This document shows, piece by piece, positions 1 through 6,635 of a stretch of DNA of 15,138 bases (position 1 is the first letter of the stretch; every line of letters begins with the position of its first letter). The notes below the pieces were generated by a model. That model saw only the letters and a list, made by a program, of their open reading frames with translations. It ran no database searches and was not told the origin of the DNA. The stretch lies in assembly GCA_900128395.1 (NCBI GenBank), contig LT649725.1:1-15138 (forward strand). The letters run 5' to 3'. The stretch comes from Stramenopiles sp. TOSAG23-2 (Eukaryota > Sar). The position numbers were made by a program, and so were the translations under genes.

Positions 1-377
1 CGTGAATCACTTCATACTTATGGCTATACTAAATACCTGTAATATATCTATCAAACATTTACAATGGTATGTCTATCTTGTATGCTATATCCATTGTATA
101 TATAGCAGCTGAATACGATGGACCAGGTTTTTGCACCCCTATAGGATGGCAAGGAATTTTTGAGGTCTATATCTTGGTATATCTTCTATCCTTAAAAAAG
201 ATGATAGACCGATGATAAATAGTTATAGTAGACCGACATAAAAAAGATACTATACAGTACCGACATAAAAAAGATATACTGTAAGTCATAATGTAAAATG
301 TACTCTCACTCGAGAGCGGCGAGCAAGCTCGACTATATACTTAATGTAGGAAATTCAAGAGTGGGGACATTCGTTAT
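1..377. other. AT-rich upstream flank, no gene seen
   Basis: No coding region is supported here on either strand. The stretch is AT-rich and holds an imperfect inverted repeat (8-base arms at 60-67 and 91-98), an 18-base direct repeat (232-249 and 259-276) and a small perfect palindrome (CGAGC, AA, GCTCG) at 320-331. A TATA-like ctatata lies about 45 bases before the ATG at 378. It presumably contains the promoter of the 378-1283 gene, but no element can be assigned with confidence. Confidence 0.5.
232..276. repeat. 18-bp direct repeat pair
   Basis: The 18-base sequence accgacataaaaaagata occurs at 232-249 and again, identically, at 259-276, so the two copies are 27 bases apart. A looser relative (gaccgatgataaa) lies just upstream near 207-220. 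The repeat is 100-145 bases before the start codon of the gene at 378, so it could be a paired regulatory site or a small local duplication. The sequence does not distinguish these. Confidence 0.6.
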
Positions 378-1283
378 ATGCAAAAGATGGTAAAAGCAAT
401 TAAAATTATCGTTTTAACGTTGCTCTTGTTGGCTATTTTCACCCGTGTGAATGGTGCAACGCCACCAAAGCTTTGGCTGTGGTTTAGTGGCCATGCTTCC
501 GAAGCCCTTTCAGAAATAAATGAACATAAAAATGTTATTGATCAAATTTCTTTTGGTGGATATTCTGTCACCGCAAATGGTACATTCGCTGGTGGTGCAA
601 ATGTCACATTAATTAAACAATTAAAGAGTTTTGGGATAGAATCATGGCCATTAATTGGATGTGGATCGACTGAAACATTGAGGGCTTTAATGTCTAATCC
701 TGACAATTTTATCAGTTCGGCTGTTCAAGAAATTGAAAACAAAGATTTTCAAGGTTATAATATCGACTTTGAACCCTATGATGGCAAAAGTACAAACCAG
801 GATGGTATTAATTACGGAATATTTTTAAATAAGTTTGCAAATGCACTTCACAAAGTTAATAAGAAATTATCAGTAGATTACTTCTCGAATTTACCGATAT
901 GGAATTTAGGAGCTATGAATTCAAGTTCGACTGATTATTTTATTTCTATGGATACTTATGTACAAGAAAATTCAACATTTGAAGCATATCTAAATATTGC
1001 ACAATCAAAATTCAATGGCAAAAGAATTGGAGTTGGTATGTGTGCTGGAACAAGACCTCCACCATATACTCCATATGGCCCCGATCCATGCCCTATAAAT
1101 GCTTGGACAGAGGAGCAACTTGAAGAAAGATTTCAGTACTTAGATAATTTAATAATGAGTAGTAAAAAGACTGGAAGCGATGAAATGCCATTTAGTCAAA
1201 TAAATATTTGGGTCCTCCCTGTTGGTGATTCTTGGTGGAAAAAGATTGAAATCTATTTCAATCGTTGGGGGAATAAATTGTAA
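378..1283 (+). CDS. Secreted GH18-like (chitinase/chitobiase-fold) protein
   Basis: 301 residues. Residues 1-26 form a signal peptide: lysines, then the hydrophobic core IIVLTLLLLAIF, then a small-residue site ending VNG. The mature protein resembles a GH18 TIM barrel. FQGYNIDFEP at 124-133 lines up with the DGxDxDxE signature, with the putative catalytic D130 and E132 kept but the first Asp replaced by Gln and the second by Asn. SMDTY at 190-194 and the Trp in INIWVLP (278) match other conserved barrel-end positions. GH18 enzymes cleave beta-1,4 linkages in chitin or N-glycan cores; some members are non-catalytic lectins. There is one uninterrupted exon ending in TAA. A second ATG three codons in would keep the signal peptide. 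The gene converges on the GT14 gene, with 113 bp between stops. The fold call is moderately sure; the substrate is unknown. Confidence 0.7.
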   Translation: MQKMVKAIKIIVLTLLLLAIFTRVNGATPPKLWLWFSGHASEALSEINEHKNVIDQISFGGYSVTANGTFAGGANVTLIKQLKSFGIESWPLIGCGSTETLRALMSNPDNFISSAVQEIENKDFQGYNIDFEPYDGKSTNQDGINYGIFLNKFANALHKVNKKLSVDYFSNLPIWNLGAMNSSSTDYFISMDTYVQENSTFEAYLNIAQSKFNGKRIGVGMCAGTRPPPYTPYGPDPCPINAWTEEQLEERFQYLDNLIMSSKKTGSDEMPFSQINIWVLPVGDSWWKKIEIYFNRWGNKL

Positions 1284-1396
1284 AAAAATAGTTTTTTACA
1301 TGCGTGTGTGTGCGATTAAAAATAAAAAAATATGTGCGGCGTGTGTGCGTTTGTATCAAAAATCATATATTAAATGTATATGATGTACAAAATCTT
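1284..1396. other. Short convergent intergenic region
   Basis: These 113 bp separate the stop codons of two converging genes, so they must hold both 3' ends. GT-rich stretches (tgcgtgtgtgtgcg near 1301-1314 and ggcgtgtgtgcg near 1338-1349) flank an A-rich segment with aataaaaaaat. No stem-loop or definite polyadenylation signal can be assigned. Confidence 0.4.
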
Positions 1397-3295
1397 TTAA
1401 TGTCCTGCACCTTGATAATTAGGACAATGTAATGGATGGGGCCACCCTCTTTCAATTTGTACAAATGTGTCTCTAATTTTAGTATCTTCTTCTTCCATTT
1501 TCTTCTTATTACTTTTTAACTCTTTTTCATAGTCATCAATTTCTATGTCTATCGCATTCATAGCATATTCAGACCCATCTATGTTTAAATCAAATTTATT
1601 TCCGAAAAAAGCCATTGGATAACTAACTTTAGCTTCATTCTTAATTTCATCAATGCCTAAAATACATGGATGTGAACCGCCACTATAATACGACCGGCCC
1701 TTTTCCTTAATAATTTCTTTTTTTAATGAACATGTAGGACTAGCATAAAGATTACTACGACCCCATGCAGTAAATCTGAAATTCGTATTTACATGTGTAC
1801 ATCTAAATGTATCTGAACTTGACAAAGCAGTTGGAAAAAACAATTCATCTGGAATTTTAACACCTGGCATGTAGGATAACAATTTAATCATTTTTGTGTT
1901 TGAAAAAAGATATTCACAGAATTCTTTCGTTAGCGCTACGTAAAAACTCCCTAATGCCATGTATTCATCTGCAACCGGGTGCTTCTTTTTGCGATCAATT
2001 CCATCAATCGCCTTTAATGTATCCGGATTGTGCATCAAATCAATGCGATTTTTCTTATATTGTGGCGCCAACTCATATGGACACCAAATATCAACAAAAT
2101 TATTTCCATATGAATGCCATAATACTTTTTCCATTTGTCGCAATGATATTAATGGATATTCAGTTGCAGATAAATTAATGAAATAATCCCATTCTATTTT
2201 GAAATTAACAAAAGTACGTATTGCAGCAATATCAAGAAATAATAAATTAAATCCCATGTAATCAACATCACGAGGCCTTAAAAGATATACATTTTTACTT
2301 TTTTTTACATTATCATCTTCATCATCGGCGTCATTATCGATCCTATCAGCAATTCCAAATTCATTATGGAGTGAATTAAATAACTCTTCCCGATCTTCCT
2401 CCTTTGCATTTTTATCATAATGTACTAAATATAGATGATGCTTACTATATATTCGTCGTATCAATCTCATTGTTTGGTCTACATTATCATGTCCCCGAAT
2501 AAAAAATGCAATTTTAATTTCTTTTTTCTTTTTTCTTTTTTTAATTTGTTTTAAAAAACGTGAAAAGCATTTATCATTTTTCCCACCAGTAACTTTGTTT
2601 GGCTGTATCACTGATGTACCATGGTCTGTTAATTCATACAAATTGTTGATCATGTCTGAACGTACCTTGATACGATAACGAAATGCAGCCTCAGTGCAAT
2701 GAATGAAAGATAATTTAATCTTTGAGGATATATGTACTATACTCCAACTATCATCTTGGATTATCATACATTTCGATTTTTTATTTTTATTATTTGTTAC
2801 CTTCAACGATATTAAATCATATACATCATCTTGATTAGTATTATATACAAATTTCCAAGTTAATTTAGATTTAATATCTTTACATTTATAAAAAAAACCA
2901 TGGTCATTCAAACAATCTCCAATTTGACCATACGAACGTGGGATAAGCTGCCCTTCGTACAAACTCCAAAGTTGGGAGTGGTCAAATATATCACAAGCTT
3001 TTAAAGTTAACATTTTTTGATTTAGAACATAACCAGCAACGCACTTCTTAGTTGATTCATCAATAATTTGGAAAAAAAGTGGGCGTTTTGGTAAAGTTAA
3101 TGGTTTTTTCAAAAATGATGGTGTTAGATAATTAAAAACATTTTCCTCTCCCGACTCAGCGGTTGGCTTATTATTACCATTTATTATTCGATACATTGAC
3201 CTAGGCAAATAAACAAATATATATAAACAAGTAAATGTAAAAACACTCAAAATGATCCATTTCAAAAATTTTATTGGTGGCTTTTTTCTCATCAT
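1397..3295 (-). CDS. GT14 family glycosyltransferase (xylosyltransferase / core-2 branching-like) with beta-trefoil-like stem
   Basis: 632 residues, type II membrane topology expected of a Golgi enzyme: a short basic N-terminus, one transmembrane segment at about 11-30, then a lumenal part. Residues about 75-210 look like a ricin-type beta-trefoil (CVAGYVLNQKMLTLKACD, then QLW at 108-110, GDCLN, and later KLTWKF), a likely carbohydrate-binding module. A Lys-rich linker (about 248-261) leads to the GT14 domain at about 260-515: KIAFFIRGHD, HLYLVHYDK, VDYMGFNLL, EWDYFINLSATEYPL (368-382), LGSFYVALTKEFCEYL (448-463) and IPDELFFPT (481-489). Family members transfer xylose to proteoglycan serines or GlcNAc to mucin-type O-glycans; which sugar is used here cannot be told. 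An acidic insert (NDADDEDDN, 321-329) interrupts the domain. A second Met directly follows the first. Stop is TAA. Confidence 0.85.
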   Translation of the reverse strand: MMRKKPPIKFLKWIILSVFTFTCLYIFVYLPRSMYRIINGNNKPTAESGEENVFNYLTPSFLKKPLTLPKRPLFFQIIDESTKKCVAGYVLNQKMLTLKACDIFDHSQLWSLYEGQLIPRSYGQIGDCLNDHGFFYKCKDIKSKLTWKFVYNTNQDDVYDLISLKVTNNKNKKSKCMIIQDDSWSIVHISSKIKLSFIHCTEAAFRYRIKVRSDMINNLYELTDHGTSVIQPNKVTGGKNDKCFSRFLKQIKKRKKKKEIKIAFFIRGHDNVDQTMRLIRRIYSKHHLYLVHYDKNAKEEDREELFNSLHNEFGIADRIDNDADDEDDNVKKSKNVYLLRPRDVDYMGFNLLFLDIAAIRTFVNFKIEWDYFINLSATEYPLISLRQMEKVLWHSYGNNFVDIWCPYELAPQYKKNRIDLMHNPDTLKAIDGIDRKKKHPVADEYMALGSFYVALTKEFCEYLFSNTKMIKLLSYMPGVKIPDELFFPTALSSSDTFRCTHVNTNFRFTAWGRSNLYASPTCSLKKEIIKEKGRSYYSGGSHPCILGIDEIKNEAKVSYPMAFFGNKFDLNIDGSEYAMNAIDIEIDDYEKELKSNKKKMEEEDTKIRDTFVQIERGWPHPLHCPNYQGAGH

Positions 3296-3780
3296 CTTCT
3301 TTTAGCAAAAGTTTGTAAACGATCAATTGGAACTAACTGCGAATATGTATACAGAGAGATAGTGACACGTGGCATATATACAGAAGAAAAATCTCTTCGT
3401 ATGTGTGTGTGTGTGTTATGTTGTATAATCTAATTTATTTTTCATTGTTTTGAATTAATTATTATTTTATTTTAACTGAAGAAATTGTTGTTATAATATT
3501 TTTGCGGTTGCATTAGTATAGTAATAATATAAATAGTCTAACAAGTATAACATGTTAATCGTTCCCTCATATACTGTAATCGTATGGTTTCTACAAAATA
3601 CCTGGTATAGTGACCATTTGCATATACAGAATACAATATACATCATACATCCTGCACATCTCCTTCAAATATTTATTATATCTCACATATATTAGTACCA
3701 GGTATGTATCCCACAGTAGGATACACAGGAACTCTCCAACAGAATCACTCTTCTCTCTTTTTCTATCTCTCTTTTTTTTT
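3296..3780. other. Intergenic region between two minus-strand genes
   Basis: 485 bp with no supported gene. It must contain the promoter and 5' leader of the GT14 gene on its left and the 3' end of the EF-hand gene on its right. It has a GT microsatellite (about 3401-3416), a pyrimidine run next to the EF-hand stop (3745-3780) and a perfect 7-base stem-loop (TGTATCC 3705-3711, GGATACA 3719-3725, loop of 7). The stem-loop falls in the likely 3' UTR of the EF-hand gene. It shows no feature of a tRNA or other structured RNA. Confidence 0.4.
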
Positions 3781-5445
3781 TTACTTATCTTCCTCAATTT
3801 GAGATGGAATTTTTTTAACATAACCATCCGTCCTCAAATGATCAGGAACTTCAGATTTTATTTGATTCCTTAATAAATTGCCATTTTTATTTAACAATGA
3901 AACAGAATCGATTCTTTGTAATCTCGATTGCATTTGAGATTTCGATCGTAATGGACCTCCTTCTCCTCTTGCGCTATTGTTACCTCTCGCACTATTCCTA
4001 CCAGACAATCTACCAGACAATCTACCAGACAATCTACCAGACAATCTACCAGACATTTGGGATCTTGCTGAATTGGAATGCATAGTTGATCTTCTTCCTG
4101 ATGATCTTCCTGAATTCCTGCCACTATTTGGTGTTGTTACGGAACGATTAGAATTGATTACATATTTATGACCTTCGCTATCGTTCTTACTGGCATTTGA
4201 ACGATGACTACGGTTGCTACGACGACTGGACAAACGATTTGATTGATTACTACTGTTATTACTACGATATGAATTTGAATTTCTATGACTACGACTATTG
4301 TTGTTGTTGTTGTTGTTGTTATTCAAGTTGTTTAAATTTAACTTCACGTTTTTTTCCAATCTTTTTCTATCTAAAGGACTTGATTTCCGTGTTTGACGTC
4401 CTCGAGTTAACGCTTGGATTTTCTTTGCTGAATTGCTCCTTTTCAAAGCTTTTTGTGCTTTTTTCTTTACCTTCTTTCTCGCTTGTCTGCCTCTTTCAGC
4501 TCTTTGAATTGTTAAGGCACTATTCGACCGTTCAAGATATTCATTTGCTTCTTTTTCTTTCTTCAGTTTACGTTTATATTTAGCTTTTAATTTCTCTTTT
4601 TGTAATCTTTTTTTACTTTTACGTTTTGGTGTTCTAGAAATATCTCGGCCGTCTTCAAATAATATATTATGATACCGTAATGCATCTATAATTTCATCAA
4701 TTTGCAAAAAGTTTACACGTCGATTCAAAATATATTCCGCCCTTCTACGTTTTTTTGTCATGTCTTTCCAAAAGTCAACAGACAAGATTTCAATTTGTAA
4801 TCTAATTTGTATTACATACGCCATTTTTAATATCATGGGATTTCGATTTGAAAACCTGATAAATTCGTTCACATCCATGACACCATCATCTCCCACTGCT
4901 GATCTTATAACGTTTTTAGCCTTTTTCATCATATACTCTGGTGAATTCTTTTTTAAATCAATGCCATAATCTGCCATAGATGCATGGTCTCCACCAATAT
5001 CATATATTTCTCCAATTAAATCCATCATTTTTTCTTGTGGTATTCGACCATCGCCGGCTTCATCATACAATCGAAATGCAAATGCTGCTAACCCTCTCTT
5101 ATCATACGTACAATAATTCCAGGAACATAGAATAAATGATGGAAAATCAAGTACACCAGAAATACCTTGATCTAGTACGAGAAAGGAACGATGTGCAAAT
5201 TTCGTTTCTTCTAAATCAAAATAATCACAAAATTCGTCAAATGATATTAAACCATCATGTGAACTATCCAATTTTAAAAATACATCATACATTTGTCCTC
5301 TTGATTCGATTGGAAACCCTAAAGCTTCAAATAATGCATCGACACGGGTAAGAACTTGATTTCTTTGTTCATAATAATTTGCTTCCAAATCACTATAACA
5401 ACAACTGAAATTCAATTTAAATATTTTTCCTTTTGATGATGACAT
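3781..5445 (-). CDS. EF-hand / IQ-motif protein with Ser-Asn-Arg-rich repetitive tail
   Basis: 554 residues. The N-terminal 200 residues form an EF-hand array. The loop at 60-71 (DSSHDGLISFDE) is canonical and should bind calcium. The loops near 92-103, 128-139 (DEAGDGRIPQEK) and 183-194 (ending in DVNE) are degenerate, lacking the position-12 Glu or the position-1 Asp. A basic, coiled-coil-prone segment (about 270-335) leads to two IQ motifs (IQRAERGRQAR at 313-323, IQALTRGRQTR at 343-353), each after the same SNSA sequence, so they look duplicated. IQ motifs bind calmodulin-like proteins. The tail is low-complexity: poly-Asn at 375-383, many Ser-Asn-Arg and Ser-Gly-Arg units, and five SGR units at about 466-483. 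There is no signal peptide or membrane segment, so it is probably cytosolic, perhaps a calcium-regulated scaffold. Function unknown. ATG at 5445, stop TAA. Confidence 0.85.
   Translation of the reverse strand: MSSSKGKIFKLNFSCCYSDLEANYYEQRNQVLTRVDALFEALGFPIESRGQMYDVFLKLDSSHDGLISFDEFCDYFDLEETKFAHRSFLVLDQGISGVLDFPSFILCSWNYCTYDKRGLAAFAFRLYDEAGDGRIPQEKMMDLIGEIYDIGGDHASMADYGIDLKKNSPEYMMKKAKNVIRSAVGDDGVMDVNEFIRFSNRNPMILKMAYVIQIRLQIEILSVDFWKDMTKKRRRAEYILNRRVNFLQIDEIIDALRYHNILFEDGRDISRTPKRKSKKRLQKEKLKAKYKRKLKKEKEANEYLERSNSALTIQRAERGRQARKKVKKKAQKALKRSNSAKKIQALTRGRQTRKSSPLDRKRLEKNVKLNLNNLNNNNNNNNNSRSHRNSNSYRSNNSSNQSNRLSSRRSNRSHRSNASKNDSEGHKYVINSNRSVTTPNSGRNSGRSSGRRSTMHSNSARSQMSGRLSGRLSGRLSGRLSGRNSARGNNSARGEGGPLRSKSQMQSRLQRIDSVSLLNKNGNLLRNQIKSEVPDHLRTDGYVKKIPSQIEEDK
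3999..4055. repeat. 12-bp minisatellite inside the EF-hand gene
   Basis: The unit taccagacaatc is repeated in tandem about 4.7 times (3999-4010, 4011-4022, 4023-4034, 4035-4046, then a partial unit to 4055). On the coding minus strand it encodes the tetrapeptide unit SGRL. The copies are identical at the DNA level, which points to recent expansion or homogenisation. Copy number is likely to vary between strains and would stay in frame. Confidence 0.9.
4298..4320. repeat. TTG trinucleotide microsatellite (poly-Asn codons)
   Basis: About 7.7 perfect TTG units on the plus strand. On the coding minus strand they read as AAC codons and make the poly-Asn stretch of the EF-hand/IQ protein. Confidence 0.85.
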
Positions 5446-5736
5446 GATGCTTCTTCTTCATGTACTATGATACCACCACTCTAGCTTTCATTCACAAAGG
5501 TAAAATATATACTAAATTGTTTAGTTGACAGACGACACATGATTGCTTTAATGATGCAACACACATGATGCAACACATGTTTAGGGTCTCTTTTTTCAGT
5601 GTGTTTTTCATAATTAGTGCATTTAGTGCTATTGCAATAATATGATGGAAAAAAAAGCAAAAAAAAAAAATAATAATTATATATCAGAATAACCGTATTA
5701 ATTTTACAATTAGTAATAGCAGAATCATAGCATTAA
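5446..5736. other. Divergent intergenic region upstream of the EF-hand gene and the 5737-6387 gene
   Basis: 291 bp between the EF-hand gene start (minus) and the open frame starting at 5737 (plus). It contains a short repeat (acacatgatgcaacacatg and neighbours, 5560-5580) and an A-rich run at 5647-5670. If the plus-strand gene is spliced, its first exon should be here or further left. One formally possible case is an ATG at 5460 reading 13 codons to an aag/gtaaaa donor at 5499/5500 and joining in frame after the AG at 5754-5755. This is only a candidate: the acceptor has no clear pyrimidine tract. Confidence 0.35.
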
Positions 5737-6387
5737 TCGCCATATAGAAAGGTAGCCGATGAATGTAAAGCGGAAGTGTTACGTGTAAAAACACATCCTG
5801 CGACCAAAGCAACTGAATTGTATCGAGAATCTATATTATTATTGAATGAATGTTTTAATCCTGTTGCAAATGATGATGATAATACTAATAACACGAGTTC
5901 AAGTATAGATATTGAAGTAGTAGCATCTGATTTAGTAGATAAATTTAAAGAAATTGCGAAAAATGCACAGGTTGGTGCTGATGATTTGCGCAGAACGTTA
6001 GGAAATTCTTATGTTGGATTAGCAAAAGTTGGCAGTTTAAAACATGCATGGACATTAGCTATACGTAATGGTGAAAGAGCATTGATTGTATGGAGGGATA
6101 TTGAAGATAAAGATGAAGAATTTGAAATGTTACAATTATTATCTGGTATTTATGTACATGCGTATGTAGACAATGGTAATATGAAATTATTAGATCGTTC
6201 TTTAGATAAATTAAAATTTTGTGTAAGTGCAGCAAAATTTGGTAAACAAGAATGGCAAGATATGCTGCCAGAATTTGAAAAAATGAGTGATAATGTCAAC
6301 GAAGTAAAAGCAAATGGAAAAACTGTAACATATAATAAACGAAGTAAAGGCAATTTTCATGATTTATTGTTTGAGTTGGTTATGTGA
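5737..6387 (+). CDS. Unrecognised helical-repeat-like protein, 5' end missing (3' exon or broken gene)
   Basis: The frame is open from 5737, just after an in-frame TAA, to a TGA at 6385-6387, giving about 216 residues. No in-frame ATG precedes the conserved-looking region, which starts around VADECKAEVLRVKTHPATKATELYRE. A GTG at 5776 could be read as a start in bacteria but not normally here. The protein is rich in amphipathic helices (ELYRESILLLNECF, LRRTLGNSYVGLAKVGSLKHAWTLAIRNGERALIVW, NMKLLDRSLDKLKFCVSAAKFG), resembling a TPR or other alpha-solenoid C-terminus such as those of SET/MYND proteins, but no domain can be named. A low-complexity insert (NDDDNTNNTSSS) interrupts it. It is probably the last exon of a spliced gene whose upstream exon is at 5446-5755, or a 5'-truncated pseudogene. 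Codon use matches the neighbours, so it is likely coding. Confidence 0.6.
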   Translation, partial: SPYRKVADECKAEVLRVKTHPATKATELYRESILLLNECFNPVANDDDNTNNTSSSIDIEVVASDLVDKFKEIAKNAQVGADDLRRTLGNSYVGLAKVGSLKHAWTLAIRNGERALIVWRDIEDKDEEFEMLQLLSGIYVHAYVDNGNMKLLDRSLDKLKFCVSAAKFGKQEWQDMLPEFEKMSDNVNEVKANGKTVTYNKRSKGNFHDLLFELVM

Positions 6388-6394
6388 GAGAGAA

Positions 6395-6404
6395 GGGGGG
6401 GGGG
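6395..6404. repeat. G10 homopolymer just after a stop codon
   Basis: Ten consecutive Gs eight bases after the TGA at 6385-6387, in an otherwise AT-rich window. It lies in the likely 3' UTR of the plus-strand gene. It is too short and uninterrupted to be called a quadruplex, and homopolymers of this length are also prone to sequencing error. Confidence 0.7.
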
Positions 6405-6487
6405 TAGAGACGAGAGTGTGTACACAGAACAGTTACGAACTATATAATATGGTCATAAAATAAAAAAAGAATTATCATGGAGGAATG

Positions 6488-6635
6488 TTCTTCTCATTTT
6501 TATATATATTTGTGTATATTTTAATTTTTTACCTTATATATATATATATATATATATAAAGCGTTTCTTTTGTAATTGATTGATATTTTTCTTCTCATTT
6601 TTATATATATTTGTGTATATTTTAATTTTTTACCT
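6488..6635. repeat. 47-bp perfect direct duplication flanking a templated insert
   Basis: A 47-base sequence beginning ttcttctcattttta and ending ttttttacct is present at 6488-6534 and, without mismatch, at 6589-6635. The right copy runs two bases into the stop codon of the 6634-8034 gene. The two copies abut a 56-base segment (6533-6588) that is an exact reverse complement of 8813-8868. The overlap is 2 bases on the left and the junction is flush on the right. The arrangement is therefore copy, insert, copy, which resembles a tandem duplication with filler made by template switching or break repair. Confidence 0.9.
6533..6588 (-). repeat. 56-bp inverted repeat, copy 1 (partner at 8813-8868)
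   Basis: Read on the minus strand this is aaatatcaatcaattaca, then aaagaaacgc, then twelve TA units, then ag. It is identical over 56 bases to 8813-8868, including the exact TA count. Equal length of an unstable microsatellite argues for a recent copy. It sits in the likely 3' UTR of the secreted-protein gene, in the same sense as that transcript. Confidence 0.92.

Noticed and set aside
3897-4171. Plus-strand frames with repeated LPDN or YQTI units
   Set aside because: They are other-frame readings of the 12-bp minisatellite in the EF-hand gene and lack any independent support.
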